Assembly: GCA_963682175.1 (NCBI GenBank) | Contig: OY821772.1 | Span: forward strand, 46,646,925 to 46,710,924 | Reading direction: 5' to 3' | Length of the DNA: 64,000 bases | Source: Triglochin maritima | Lineage: Eukaryota > Streptophyta > Magnoliopsida > Alismatales > Juncaginaceae | Shown here: positions 1 to 12,539 of the stretch, piece by piece | Layout of the letters: every line of letters begins with the position of its first letter | How positions within the stretch are numbered: the first letter of the stretch is position 1 | The notes under the pieces: model-generated | Database searches by the model: none | What the model was told of the DNA's origin: nothing | What the model saw: the letters and a program-made list of their open reading frames with translations, nothing else | Translations under genes and position numbers: made by a program

Positions 1-37
1 TTTGCTAAACCGCAACATTTTCTTTTTGTGTTCTTCC

Positions 38-1514
38 TGTGGGATCGTGATGGTCTACAATTCTAATCACTTTTATCCCTAATTACCTACTTGTATAACG
101 ATCAAAGATATGCAGCGGAATTTAAAACTAAACAAGCAAGTAAGGAATAGAAAATGCAAACCACAAGGAACACGAGAGTTTTTACAGAGGTTTGGCCTCC
201 CACCTACGTCTTCTCTTGCAAGCTCCGCTCGACACTTCGATTTCCGCTCGCATCTTCACTGACCACTCCCCGTTCTGGGCCGGGAGAGAACGCCTTTACA
301 AGTCTTCAAGCTCGCAAACAACCCTCGCCGAGCTTGGCTCCTCCTCTCACAATCCGAGAGGATCACTTCGGGCTCTCACCAAAGTCTATACTCGTGTCTT
401 AGGCTTTCACCAAGACCCTTGCTTCCTTTGCACAGCAAATGAGTTAGACAACACTCTCTAAACTTGAGCACACTTGAGTAAAATATGATTTATGATTAAA
501 GTGTGGAAGGTTTGAGGCTTTGAGTGTGTTAGGTTTCTCTCTAATGTATTGGACAAGTATGTGTGAGAGAGTTGTGTTAAAATGTGTTTTACAACTCTAT
601 TTATAAGCATTAGAGAGAATATAGCCGTTGAGGATGAATTGGGGAAAGATTGTGTAAGATACACTAAACAGAAATCTGCAGGACCCAATTCCGCTTAAAA
701 TCGGTCGACCGAAACAGGTATACCGGTCGACCGGTTGGTCAAAATATGGCTATCACTTAAGTTCACTTAAGTGAACGGTCGAACAGGCTCAGGGGATTGG
801 TCGAACTAGGCAAGAGGTTGGTTCGATCGAATACGTCCAGACACTTCTGGGTTTGGGAAGAATCGAGTTTCGATCGACCGGGGTCAAAGACACGTTCGAC
901 CGAATTAGTCCAGAGTGTTCAGGGTGACCAGAAATATGTTTGATCGGTCGACCGCTAGAAAAGTTTCGGTCGACCGGATGTTTGGTAAGTTTGGGTTTTT
1001 GGGAAATCCGACCGTTGTAGAAAAACGACAAATCAAACGGTCATGTGACACGTGTGATCGGTCGACCGGTGTTAACACTTAATCCTATAACAGAATTAAC
1101 AACCCGATCGGTCGAACGAAGAACTCGTTTCGGTCAACCGATTTGGTCCAGACAGTTCAGGTTAGGTTAAGTGTTTTCCGGTTCAAGTTTGGGTGATCTA
1201 TTGAAGTTCAAATGTTATGAAATTTCGTGTGTGACTTCTCTAAGGAACCTAGTATGTGTTTAAGTTGATTTTAGCTCAAGTATGCTCAATTACACAAAGT
1301 TCCTAAGACTCAAAGAAATACAAAATACATGTCTTCAAATAAGCTTGATTACATGTCTTGACTTGATTTCCTTTCTTCCTTGAGTCTTGATCACCTGTAG
1401 AGGTTAACACAAAGCAATATATATGCAATGTAACATGTGTGCTACTCTACACGATCACAATTAAGATTAGGTTGATTAAATATCAAAACATAGATTAATG
1501 CCAAAAAACCAACA
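38..1514 (-). mobile_element. Solo LTR, Sirevirus-like, with 5-bp target duplication
   Basis: Read on the minus strand the LTR starts TGTTGGTTTTTTGG (up to 1514) and ends CCCACA (at 38). The 5 bases just outside both ends are identical, CTTCC at 33-37 and 1515-1519, so the ends are exact and this is a solo LTR left by recombination between two LTRs. The middle (about 690-1150) is packed with copies of the palindrome CGGTCGACCG and variants, a feature resembling the palindromic repeats described in Sirevirus LTRs. The same palindrome type recurs in the LTRs at 13140-13864, 23184-24670 and 41404-42790. Family assignment is by inference from LTR ends and palindromes; the boundaries are seen directly. 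Confidence 0.85.
690..1150. repeat. Cluster of CGGTCGACCG palindromes inside the LTR
   Basis: At least five exact or near-exact CGGTCGACCG palindromes (around 702, 723, 944, 966 and 1060) plus degenerate copies occur in under 500 bp. Each can form a small self-complementary stem. They sit in the U3-like part of the LTR. Confidence 0.85.
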
Positions 1515-1619
1515 CTTCCGTAGTGCAATACTCGTATCATGAGAACCAATTTCATGTCTGCGATCACATCTCACGTAACAATCCGTCCGGTTATCTGCTT
1601 TTGATTTGTATGATTATAT

Positions 1620-2140
1620 AACCCAAAAAAATCCGGCTCTTATGGCAACTTGTTTCGCCTATTTACAAGCTTTCTCGATTGTTGTAAATATTTGTTTACT
1701 ATCAAAAAGCTCACTGTAATGTACTCCATCACCACCGAAAACTTGCAACGGAACCTGAAAAAAATTAATTTAACACAAAATAAATAAAAAATAAAAAAGG
1801 GCGTCTGGCTAAGACGCCCCAACCATGATGGGGGCGTGTGGCTACAACGCCTCACCCATGGCTGAAGCGTCTGCATGGGGGAGGCGTCTTAACCAGACGC
1901 CCCCACCATGGCTTGGGCGTCTTAGCCAGACACCCGAGTCAAAGATTTTTTTTGCTTCCTTTACCTCACCGGAACCGGGTGCTTCGCCAGACATTTTCGT
2001 GGTGTTGGTACTGAGAATGTGACTAAAATTGAGGCAAAAACGTTGTTTTAAGACACATGACGAAATGAGTATTAAATGAATTGTGAATGGCAAAATGGTA
2101 ATTGTTGGGGCAATTTAAGTAGTTTTCCGACGACGAATAG
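1620..2140. mobile_element. Non-autonomous TIR element, copy 1 (left end lost)
   Basis: This stretch is a diverged direct repeat of 2970-3345: both contain a GACGCC-rich block with small inverted motifs, then a shared tail running from a CATTTTCGTGGTGTTGGTACTG motif through GACATGACGAAATGAG to a terminus with AATTTAAGTAGTTTTCCGACGACG. The right terminus matches the terminal inverted repeat of copy 2, but no matching left terminus is visible, so copy 1 appears truncated. The short reading frames here are incidental to the repeat. Confidence 0.6.
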
Positions 2141-2235
2141 TAGCTCCCATTTTAACGTGTCTAAACCTTAATCATGGGTATTGATTGATTTGTGGCTGAT
2201 GCAAAAGAGACCATGCCTCGGAAAGAAAATTTAAA

Positions 2236-2690
2236 GGGATAATTACGATTTGTCCCTCTTAATTATGTTTTGATATCACTTTGTACTTCTGAATTTTTAA
2301 AGTTGACAGTTATCCCTTTTAAAATTTCATTTTGTAACACTGTCTCCTGAACTTTAAAAATATATTATTTAAACATAAATTCACGTTTTTTTGTATTTTT
2401 TTCGTTGTATCTTTAATACACTCCCAAACTTGTATTTACGTTAAAGTTCGGATCGAAATGAATGTCAGATTTGGTTGTAATTTGGGTCGGATTCAATACC
2501 AATTCGACTCAAATTCAAACCATATCGAACATTTGTTTCGATCCGAATTTTCACGTAAATATATGTTTGAGAGTGTATTAGGGATACAATGGAAAAAATT
2601 ACAAAAAAATTTGTTTTTAAATAATGAATTTTAAAATTTAATAGAGATAAACGTTACAAAACAAAAGTTCAAAGGATTAGTTATTAATTT
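2236..2690. mobile_element. Foldback (palindromic) element between the two TIR copies
   Basis: The two halves are inverted copies of one another: for example 2401-2458 (TACACTCCCAAACTTG... TTCGGATCGAAA) pairs with the reverse complement of about 2537-2596. The outer parts (2236-2350 versus 2600-2690) pair more loosely. No coding sequence. A MITE-like hairpin element is the simplest reading. Confidence 0.6.
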
Positions 2691-2704
2691 CTGAATTGCT
2701 ATTC

Positions 2705-3345
2705 ATTGCCGGAAAACTACTTAAATCGTCCCAACGAATTACCATTTTGTCATTCTCTCATTTCTACGCATATATCTCGACATTTCACTCTCCTGCCACC
2801 TCTTTCTCTTCATCTTCTTCTCATAATCATAAAAAATAATATTTCGGAGGTCAGGAAATTAGCAAACGGACACACCGGTGTACTCGAATATGGTAAAATG
2901 TCCAACTTCTTTTTAATAAAAAAATAGGGGCATCCGCCGGAACCCCGTGGGGCATGCGTCTGGCTAAGAATCTTCATCACTTGCAAAAAACTCATTGTAA
3001 TCCAACTCGTTACAACTGAAATCTTGCAACGGAATCTCAAATAATTTAAGTTTTTTTTTTGTTTTTTTTGGACGGACGTCTTAGCCAGACGCCCCCCTCA
3101 CGAGGAAGGCGTCTTCCATGGGGGCCGTTTTACCCAGATGCCCGACCCCATTTGTGTTTTTTTGCTGGACTGACTTCACCGAATCCAGGTGTTTCGGCGG
3201 ACATTTTCGTGGTGTTGGTACTGGGAAAATAAGGAAAACGTAGGCAGAAACCTTATTTTAAGAGACATGACGAAATGAGTATTAAATGAATTGTGAAGAG
3301 TAAAATGGTAATTCTTGGGACGATTTAAGTTGTTTTTCGACGATG
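2705..3345. mobile_element. Non-autonomous TIR element, copy 2, about 40-bp TIRs
   Basis: The left terminus (CGGAAAACTACTTAAATCG from about 2709, continuing to ACCATTTTG) is matched in reverse complement at the right terminus (about 3297-3343), giving TIRs of about 40 bp. The body shares sequence with copy 1 at 1620-2140. No transposase is encoded. Superfamily not assigned; a clear target-site duplication was not found. Confidence 0.65.
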
Positions 3346-6150
3346 AATATTAGTTTCCATTATTTTTGAAAGTTACTTGGTGTACAGTAATATCAAATGC
3401 ATAATTTAAATAACCCAAATATAAAAAAATGCAAACACCTCCCACGGGACTCACACCACACCACCAACCTTATGGAGTTATTATTTTTATTCCAATAAAC
3501 AAAACATGTCTCTCATCGACGACGTTCCCATTCCCAAACTCCAAAGCAATGCAATTACCAATTAGCAAAGTTTCAGTTTGAATCCAAAAAAAATTTAAAA
3601 TTAACAACCAACAGAACCTCATCTGCTCCACCGCACACCTGTTTTCCTCAATCCACCATCTTCAATTACTACTCCTCTTCCCTTTTCCATCTTCAATGGC
3701 GCAGCCGCGGTTGGGATCCTTCCGCAACAGCCTGGCGCAGAGGAGCAAGCATCGCCTCTTCTCCCACTCCCACATCGACAGAGACTGGGACACCGCGCGG
3801 GCCCCACTCCTCCCCTCCTTCCTCCACGACGACGAAGACGCCGGAAACTTCTTCCAGAAGGCCCGCCTCTGGGTTTCCAAGGTCCGGGAGAGGGCGCTCG
3901 AGATTGCCGCGAAGATCTGGGGCTTCGCCCGGTCGGATCCGAGGAAGGTCATTTTATCGGCGAAGATGGGGTTGGCGCTCATGCTGCTCTCCTTTCTTAT
4001 TTTCCTCAAGGAGCCCTTCGACGCCATTAGTAGTCACTGCGTTTGGGCCATCATTACCGTCGTTGTCGTCTTCGAGTTCAGCATTGGTGACGACTCAACT
4101 AAGATTTTTGTGTCTTTTTGTTTTGACTTTTGAGGGAACTCGAAGATTATGTATTGAATTTATCTGAAAAAAGAAACAAAAGTTGGAGGGAGTCATGTGT
4201 TGGTGAATTGGAATTCGCAATCACGTTTCATTTGGTTATGTTCAGAATGAGGATTGGACCATGCCTTTTAGATAAATAAATAAATAAATAAGTTTTGGTG
4301 AAAAAAGAAAATTATCATTTAATTTCTTACAGAGTAAATTCAAAGGAGTCAAAAGTTTCAAAACATCTTTGTTGTTGAACAACGGAATTCTGGTTCTACA
4401 TGATATTGGTGAAATTTAGTCCCCATTTTGATGTTGTATGTTTCTTCTGGGTTAACTAACTTTGTTTACCATTAACTTACTTTTGCAGGTGCTACCCTAA
4501 GCAAAGGGTTTAATAGGGGTTTGGGAACATTGTTAGCTGGAGGACTAGCTCTTGGGATACCTGAACTGGCTGTATTGGCTGGTGGTTGGGAAGAGTTCGT
4601 CATTATCCTCAGTATCTATCTTGCAGGTTGAGACTCAGCTCATCATTCACATTTATTTCTTCATTTGAAGAGCTTTTCTGATGAAGCAATCTGCTTTGTC
4701 TTCTTTTCTTGCAGGCTTTTTGTCCAGCTTTCTTAAGCTCTATCCGACAATGAAGCCTTACGAATATGGGTTTCGTGTCTTCTTGATAATGATTACCTTT
4801 TGTTTCATAGTAGTATCGAGATTTAGGACAGGTGCTTTCACTCAGACAGCAGTTACTCGTTTTTTTCTCATCTGCGTTGGTGCTTCTGTTGCTTTGGCTG
4901 TGAACATATTCATTTATCCAATATGGGCTGGGGAAGATTTGCACAATTTGGTTGCAAAAAACTTCACCAACGTGGCACAGTCTCTTGAAGGTCCGTTTTC
5001 TTTTGTATTGCTTAAGGTGTACTGGTATATGCTTGAAATTGTTATTTTGCATATTTACTTTGTTACATGATTTTATCTACTTGCTTTATAGCATTCTTCT
5101 ACATCTAACATGAAACACTAGTGGACGAGGTTTCTTATTAGATACTTAATGTAATGTTAAAAAACCTGAACTCCGACCTCTGGATATGTCATTTCCATGG
5201 GTCAATTCCATGAATTTGAGGCCAAAAGAAGCCTTGTGGAGAAAGCAATAAGCTTGCTTTCGTCCAAAGTCATCACTCCAAATTCTTATGTTGTGATTAC
5301 ATGAAAGCCTACACCTTTGCCTTTTTGTCTTTCCATGTCTATTTATTCTCTTTTGCATCTCACTTATGAAGTATTTAAAAAATTACTATTATTGCATCTT
5401 TAATTTCTTCCACCAAATGGTTTAATCTTTTACATCATCTTTTACAAAATGAGATGTCATAATTTGTGAAACAATTGATGGTAGATTGTATGGGTGTAAT
5501 CGATCTCTAAACGAACGAGCCGAGCATGCTCGAGATTAGTTCGATAAGTTAAAAGTTTCGAGCGGAAAATCGTACTCGGCTCAACCCACGAGCGGCTCGT
5601 TAACTGAACCTGTTTTCCCCCTTCCAATAACCTGCTTATTGGTATTAAATCAATGATAAAGCCGTCCTAACAAGTAACAAATAACAATCTAATTTTCCAA
5701 ACAATCCACTTGCTTAACAACCTTTAAAACACCACGAACATATCACTACTACATCATAAATAAGATCATCCACTTTCTTAACACAATCTTAAAATCAAAC
5801 AAAATATGGAAAATACACAAAGTCCACAACATAATTCGAACATGCTTAACATCTGCATTGCTGACAATGCATCTAAAACCTTTGATCATAGCTTAGTCCT
5901 CCAATGCGTCGAAGGTCTCTTTCTTGACGTACGAAACAACACAAATTAGTAAAACGACATTTTATTTGTTGAGAACAAAATTAAACAACCTACAACACAA
6001 TAATCAGGAAATTATTATTAAACTTGAGAAAAAATCTTACATTCAAATTGTCGTAATCATGCTACCATCCGGGAATTTCACAATTTTGTCTTCTTCAACC
6101 AAATAATCATGCTGAAAAAAAGAATACATGACCTTAATAATATTATTTAA

Positions 6151-6590
6151 GACCAAGGTTTTTAGAACCGAACCGGAAGTCGAACCGGCAATGTCAAAAG
6201 TTCAGAGGTTCGACCGGGGTCGGACCGAATCGAACCGGTGACGTCAGCATGACGTCATAAATATATATTATAAATATAATGGTCATATCTATTAAGCAAA
6301 AAAATATTCAAAACATCTACAATATCAACATTTCTAGGGTCGGGGTATAGATTTGGGTTTTTTTTTTTTTGAATATGTAGTAATCGAATAACTGAATACA
6401 TAATCGGGCACTGATATAAAAAAAACAAAACAATGTTTTTTTTTTCTGAACCGATTGTTGAACCGCCGGTTCAACCCGGTTCAGGGCAAAAACGGTTTTG
6501 GGAGGTGAACCGGACCTCACAAGCCTTTGGTTCACGGTTCAATCGGTTGAACCGGCCGGTCCGGTCTAGTTTTCAGAACAGAGCTTAAAA
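6151..6590. mobile_element. MITE-like element nested in the hAT element
   Basis: The ends are inverted: AAGGTTTTTAGAACCGAACC at the left and, in reverse complement at the right, AAGCTCTGTTCTGAAAAC followed by GACCGGACCGG. Both subterminal zones are full of GAACCGG/CCGGTTC motifs. Flanks TAAGAC and TAAAAC are compatible with an eroded 8-bp duplication. No coding capacity. Confidence 0.6.
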
Positions 6591-6654
6591 CAAATATAAT
6601 AGTAGTTGCAAACTAAACTAGTTATTACATTTATACTTACACTTGGTGAGGAAA

Positions 6655-6780
6655 TAACGGCCGAAACTTTGCTTCGAAGCCAACTTTATGTACAAAGCGA
6701 AGTATTCACTGTTTCAGCAATTAAAGAATTCCTATATTGATCTAGAACTCTCCCACCAACACTAAACGCGGATTCTCAAA
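6655..6780 (-). pseudogene. hAT transposase C-terminal dimerisation-domain relic
   Basis: The minus strand from 6775 downwards reads ESAFSVGGRVLDQYRNSL, then IAETVNTSLCT, a stop, and SWL. This matches the conserved hAT carboxy-terminal signature (ES.FS..GR.LD..R..L ... C...WL). An in-frame stop splits it and the upstream part is scrambled. It identifies the surrounding element as a once-autonomous hAT transposon transcribed on the minus strand. Confidence 0.85.
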
Positions 6781-8097
6781 GCTTGGTCGACACCTAACTT
6801 TGCAAATTGCAATGCACATGAAATCAAAGTCTAAAGTGAATGATCAACCATCCGAGTATATAAGTTATTTTGCATGTACCACAACTATTATTATTCCTTC
6901 CTTTTTGGTGTCAAAGTGTGTTGATCCACTCAATTTCTTTCCTACTTTATTTGCTAGATATATACGACCAACATCGAGAAAGTTTATGCAAAGAACCAAA
7001 GTAAATGTTTGTATTCTTACATGGTATATAGTAAGTGTAGTAGTGGTTAGGCATTCACCTTATGACGTCTGAGATAATTATTTCACATAAGAATCAAAAC
7101 ACTAGCTAAGATTAGCTTTTCATCAGATGTTAGATTTTGAGAAAATCATACTTACACCGTACGTTAGCTTCTGGGAAAATTGGAAAAAGAATGCCCGTAA
7201 GTGTCACTTTTAGATGCTAGATGTAAAAATCGGTGTCCTAGATGGAACTCCGTTATTTGCTGATCGATTTCTCTTCTTGGTTCCAAAAAAGAGAGACAAC
7301 TATACTTTATAGGAAAGTGTTATAATAATTATCCGACAAAAAATAAAATTATATAGTCAATTGATAATAATAAAAAAGTCAATGGAAGATAGATGCTATG
7401 CACAACTTTCTCAGCTCCTACGTAGCAAACAAGCTACCATATGTGATTATATTAAGTTATAAACCTCTTATTCTAATTCTCATATCTTCTTGATTCCGAA
7501 GGAACAAAAGCCTTTGCCACTACATGTGGCTTTACCTAAGCAAGTTATTAAGTGACAAGAATCCTTTGTCGTTTCAAGAATTAAGTGTGATCCTCAATTA
7601 CCTGAAAATTTTAGATTCTAGTTTGGTTGTCAAATTTTAAAAAATAAATCCACTCGACACATTGCACCACCAAAAAACATAGCAATAAGAACACATTGCA
7701 CCTAAAATATCTTCTCCTTGCTGCCTAAATTATCAAGAACACCAAAATTAGGTCCTAAATATCCAAGCATTTCTATACTACCCAAAATCATCACAACCAC
7801 AAAACCAACCCAAACCCACCAACACCAAAGCAACCACCACTCTATGCAGCAAGGATTATTCGCCCTTCGCCAAATCCAGAGACCACCACCCTTAACCCTG
7901 TTCTATTTCCACTAGAGTTGTTGGAAACAAGCATACATGATCTCTTGCTCGATGGAGACGATAATGAGGTAGATGACGGCGAGGAGATGTTGACGAAGAG
8001 GAGACGACGGCGAGGAGGAGACAATGACAAGGAGGAGGTGATAGGGTTTGATTTGGGTGTGAGGTGAAGGTTTGAGAATTGGGAGGGTGGGGAGATT

Positions 8098-8222
8098 TGG
8101 GTATTTGGGTTTGGTATGTTAAATATGTTATTGGGTTTGGTAAATGGGTAATGGGTTTGGTAAATGAGGTTTGATAAATGGGTTATGAGTTTGATAAATG
8201 GGTAATGAGTTTGGTAAATGGA
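8098..8222. repeat. Tandem repeat, about 20-bp unit (GGGTTTGGTAAAT)
   Basis: Five to six imperfect units of the type ATGGGTTTGGTAAATGGGTA occur in a row near the right end of the hAT element, upstream of where its minus-strand transposase would start. Confidence 0.7.
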
Positions 8223-10587
8223 TAGAGTAATCAAACGAGCATCGAGCGAGCGGAGTCTGCTCGTGCTTGGCTCGTTTAGCTTGTCGAGCGGATTTCTTTG
8301 CTCATGCTCGGCTCGTTCTGAGCCACGATTCGAGCAAAATCGAGCGATCTACCGATCCCGAGTAGAACTTAACCCTAGTAGTAGTAGATTGATAGTGCTT
8401 GCATAGGTACTGTTTAGAAGGAAAAAATGTGTCACAGAAATTTCCGCATATGTTACCTCACAGTCAAACATTTTCTAATTTCAGAACCACAATTTTGTTA
8501 GGATGTGTCGACGGATACCTAAAATGCTTTGAATACGCGAGGGTTCCTTCAAAAATTCTTACATATGAAGCCTCTGATGACCCCCTATACAAAGGTTACA
8601 GGGCAGCTGTAGAATCAAAAGCTCAAGAAGATACATTGGTATTCATCTGGTGTACACACTTTTTCTCATCTTGTTTTTGCATCTAGAAAGGATATAACAT
8701 TTAACTTCATCGTTGATCCTTACAGTTGTTTTTGCTGTATGGGAGCCACCCCATGGCCCTTATAAGATGCTACGATATCCATGAAAGAGCTATATTAAAG
8801 TTAGTGGTGCACTGAGACACCGTGCCTTTGCAGTAATGGCAATGCATGGATGCATACTTTCTGAGATCCAGGTGGTAAACATTATGTCTAATAATTCTTT
8901 CTGAATTTTGGAAGGAACTGTTCTGCATCATTAAAGAAACACATGCTTCACTTTCCATCATTTTTGTGGATCATTCGACATTATGAAATCTACAGTTTAC
9001 CATTTCTCCTATGTGCATATAATGTTAAGATAGTTGTCTTTTTATGTGATAGACCTTTTTAAATAGTATATTTTCCCTTTTGTATTCTGAACATGGAAAC
9101 CTCATAGCTGAAGGAGTATTGATATCTGATGGCTTGTATTACCTAACGTCTGAATTCTGATACCTGTAACTTAGTCCTAATTGCGACTTCTATTCACTTC
9201 TTTATGGTATGTAATTGGATAGTCTTGCTTTATGTTAGTGTAACAGTGTTAGGTCGATTTTATGCCTGTTGCAGGCTCCACCAGCAAGGAGACAGGTTTT
9301 CAAAAAAGAGCTGCAGAGGGTTGGTAAGGAAGGTGCAAAGGTGTTGCAGGAGCTAGGGGAAAAAGTAAGTACAATGAAAAAATTAGCTGTCGATGAAGAT
9401 ATTCTCTCAGATGTAAGGATGCTGTTGAAGAATTGCAAAAGAAAATAGATACGAGGTCATATCTTCTTGTGAACTCGGAGAGTTGGGAAATTGGAACCTG
9501 GCGAGACGACACTAAAAGCGTGCCTGATGACCTTGACCCTTACGAAAATAACACAAATCATATTGGTGTCAAATCACATAGTGAAGCTGTGCTTGATCTC
9601 AGATACACTGAAATTCCAAGAAGTCGGGATGCTCCTGATGCCAAGTACATTTCCATTGGTTCTGCAAATCCAAATCTAGACTCCCAAGAAAGTAGAGCGT
9701 CAAAGTTAGATGCCAAGGGCCCGCCAAGGCCTACAAGACAAGGTTTGGCTTGGGACGATGATATTGTCGAGGAATCAAAGACATACGAGAGCGCAAGCGC
9801 ATTATCTTTGGCAACATTTGCTTCTCTGTTGATCGAGTTTGTGGCCAGACTTTCCTATCTAGTGGAATCCTTTGAGGATCTGAGTGAGGTGGCTAAATTC
9901 CAATAGCCAGTATACTCTGAACTTCAAGAATGTAATGGAATTTAAGGAAAAAATGCTAGGTATTTTGGATCGAGGAAACGAGATTTCGCCGTCGTGCAAA
10001 GAATAACTGTGAATTTGATGTTTGAACCATACATGTGACCGCCATGGCAATCCCATATTTTGACTTCATGCAAGAGGAGCAAATGCAGATGTGAACTTGT
10101 TACTTGATAGCAACAAGAGCCTGAAGGTTGCAACATAGTGCTGTGGATGTGCAATATTTTTTGAGATGTAAACGGCTAACAAAGTGATAACAAGATGATT
10201 TTGTAAAATTTTTTTCTTCTAAAATTACATGCAGTATCTGTATTTCTACTTAAAAGAGCCTCAAAGCACGAAAAGGGCTCTATTTACTTTTGTAACCTTG
10301 CTTCAAGTTTTCGGACAGTAAAGCTGGAAAATGATGGGATTTTTTGTATGAAGGGCTCGTTATTATTGTTTGATTATTAGGTGATTGTATTAGGATTACT
10401 AAACCGAGGCCATGAACCACAACGACTTCTAGGTGGACTTTTTGTTACTTTTTTATTTCATAAAATAAAAGAGTGCCCAAGTTTCTTGAAAATAAGAAGC
10501 ATAGGAATCTTAGGATGATGTCTCCAAGGTTACTTAGAGCAAAAATAACAGTTTCTGGTCTGGTACCATGTTCTCTCTTTTTGTCAC

Positions 10588-10831
10588 GTAGAGGTGTAAA
10601 CAAGTCGAGTCGAGTAAATTTTCGAGTTATATGTTTATCAAATACAATTTTTTTATAAATATAACAATAAAATTTTCGAGCGAGCTATCGAGCCAGAGTC
10701 AATTTTTTTCGAGTTCGAGAGGTTCATTTACCGAACCAAGTTGGAAGATTTTTTTGTTTTTCATCAAGATCTTTTATTTTCAAGTTAAACTGGAGTGAAG
10801 CTCAAGTCGAACTATCAAGCCGAGCCAAAGT
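10588..10831. mobile_element. hAT-type fragment with GAGT/GAGC subterminal motifs
   Basis: The left end reads TAGAGGTGTAAACAAGTCGAG, a common plant hAT terminus, and GAGTCGAG/CGAGC motifs recur to about 10831. The right terminus is not clean and abuts the Harbinger element, so this looks truncated. Confidence 0.5.
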
Positions 10832-11255
10832 TGACAGCTTACTGCCACGTTAGCTCACCCAACTCACCCAAAAAACCCCTTAACCACGCTTAGGCTACCC
10901 CCACCCACTCTACTCTCTCTCCTCCACGTCATTTCTTAATTAAATAATTTTAATTCTTCCACAACATTCAACAAATTACATTTTATAAAATTCTAATTCT
11001 AATTACTATATTTAATTACTTTAACTCGAAAATATTTAATAATTACTATTAAATCACGAAATTATTATTAAATATTAGAAACTCACGTTACATATTAGAT
11101 AAACTGAAATCGAAAATATTACATTCAAAGTTAAGAAACAATAGTACATATTACATAAACTGGACTTCGAAATAGTACATTAAAATTTTTGTTAAACCAT
11201 TTTCAAATTGTTCCTCGTCCGTAATGTTGTCATATATGCTCGATTAAATCGCATT

Positions 11256-12460
11256 TCAGATCCAAATGTTGATTCCTGTCACGCACCTTATCTTGATTGA
11301 CAAAAACTCGTGAATATCCGTTATACGATCGGTCGAATATTGCATTAATTCCTCCTCAGAAGTTCCAGGTCGATCTTCCATAAATTCACGAATATCTCCA
11401 AAATTAGCGTAACAGTCGTGTTTGTCCTCCACTATCATGTTATGCATAATGATGCAAGTTGTTATTATTTTGGATAGTACGTCCTTACTCCAGGCAAGAG
11501 TTCGATTTCTGATGATCGCGAACATCGCTTGCAACACTCTGAAAGCACGTTCTACATCTTTACGCGTTCTCTCCTGGACTTCAGCAAACAACATGTGCTT
11601 TGGGGTTTGAGGGTGAATGATAGTTTTGGATGAAGGCGGCTCATTGTGGATAAATATCATTTGTAATATAGTATCTCATATCATATTGAACATCATTTAC
11701 CTCATAATTTACAGGTGGAGTTTAGCCTTCTAGTATGTCGTCGAAAACCGGAGATTGTTGCAGGTCGTTCAAGTCGTTGGCCGAACCAGGAATTCCGAAG
11801 AAGAAATGCCAGATCCATAAGTCGTACGATGCCACCGCTTCAAGGATCATGGTTGCTCTCCCAGTACGCCCTTGATGTTATCCCTTCCAAGAAGTCAGAC
11901 AGTTTTTTCACTCCCAGTGCATACAATCGATACTCCTCATCATACATGTGAACCCACGTTGCTCACCAACATAAAGTAGTCATGCCAAGTCATTTGCAGT
12001 TGGACGCCGTAAATACTTATCACCGAAGTTGTTAATAACACCTTCGCAGAATTTGAGGACATTTCTGGATGTTGCCACATTCATTCGTAGATACTAATCG
12101 ATCCCATCAGCTGTCACGCCATAGGCTAGCATCCGCATTGCTGCCGTAGTTTTTTGTAAGCTTGAAATGCTCAATCTACCAATTGCGTCCGGTGTTCGTT
12201 GGAAGAAGACATCAGATGCTTCAATGACATTGGAAATGCGCAGAAAGACATGCTTTCACATCCAAAATCTTCTCATGAAAAGAGTATCAGAATACACAGG
12301 GTTGTCAGAAAAATAATCGTCCATAAGACATCTGTAACCAAGTTCACGATCTCTATATGGGTTTGTTGTTCTCCTTCGACGCTGCTAGGGCGTATACTCC
12401 TTTCGTACACAACTCGAGCGACCATATCAACAACACGGTTCAACAGATTTTGAACTATTA
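11256..12460 (-). pseudogene. PIF/Harbinger transposase (element 1), broken
   Basis: The minus strand is alignable along its length with the intact transposase at 36795-38048. The best-preserved piece (11256-11660) holds EVQERTRKDVERAFRVLQ, matching the region of the third catalytic residue (the Glu in VERAF), and the tail CVTGINIWI. Further upstream the frame is lost by deletions and stops (for example the first Asp region is not readable in one frame). The DDE nuclease cannot be made from this copy. Confidence 0.85.
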
Positions 12461-12539
12461 AACGGCATTGAGAGAAGAAGTTAAGGAGATTTGAGGAGTT
12501 AGAGATAGATAAAAGTATTTATAGTTGGGAGTAGATAGA

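Larger units (their letters stand above)
5489..8383 (-). mobile_element. hAT transposon in ALMT intron 3, 8-bp TSD
   Basis: The 8-mer GTAGATTG flanks the element exactly on both sides (5481-5488 and 8384-8391). The left end begins TATGGGTGTAATCG and the right end, in reverse complement, TACTACTAGGGTTAAG, imperfect short TIRs of hAT type. Both subterminal regions are rich in GAGC/CGAGC motifs (5510-5600 and 8230-8345), typical of plant hAT ends. Inside lies a relic of the transposase carboxy terminus on the minus strand (6655-6780), a nested MITE (about 6151-6590) and a short tandem-repeat promoter-like region (8098-8222). The element is 2.9 kb and defective. Confidence 0.9.
3696..9906 (+). 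pseudogene. ALMT: ALMT9-like aluminium-activated malate transporter, decayed
   Basis: Exons joined by GT/AG introns: 3696-4086, 4489-4626, 4715-4990, 8502-8638, 8726-8871, 9275-9906. Exon 1 to exon 4 keep frame and give the ALMT membrane module, including hydrophobic segments and the family signature WAIITVVVVFEF followed by [14 protein letters not shown]. The long amino-terminal extension and the carboxy-terminal ESASALSLATFASLLIEFVARL resemble the tonoplast ALMT9/ALMT4 clade, which carry malate and chloride across the vacuolar membrane. Breaks: exon 5 needs a 1-base correction at its start to read FAVWEPPHGPY, the expected Trp codon after RYP is TGA (8782-8784), and exon 6 loses one base near 9420 (DVR to AVEELQ frame change). 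Exon order and splice sites survive, so the decay is recent. The third intron is 3.5 kb because of a hAT insertion. Most likely non-functional, at best a truncated channel. Confidence 0.88.
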
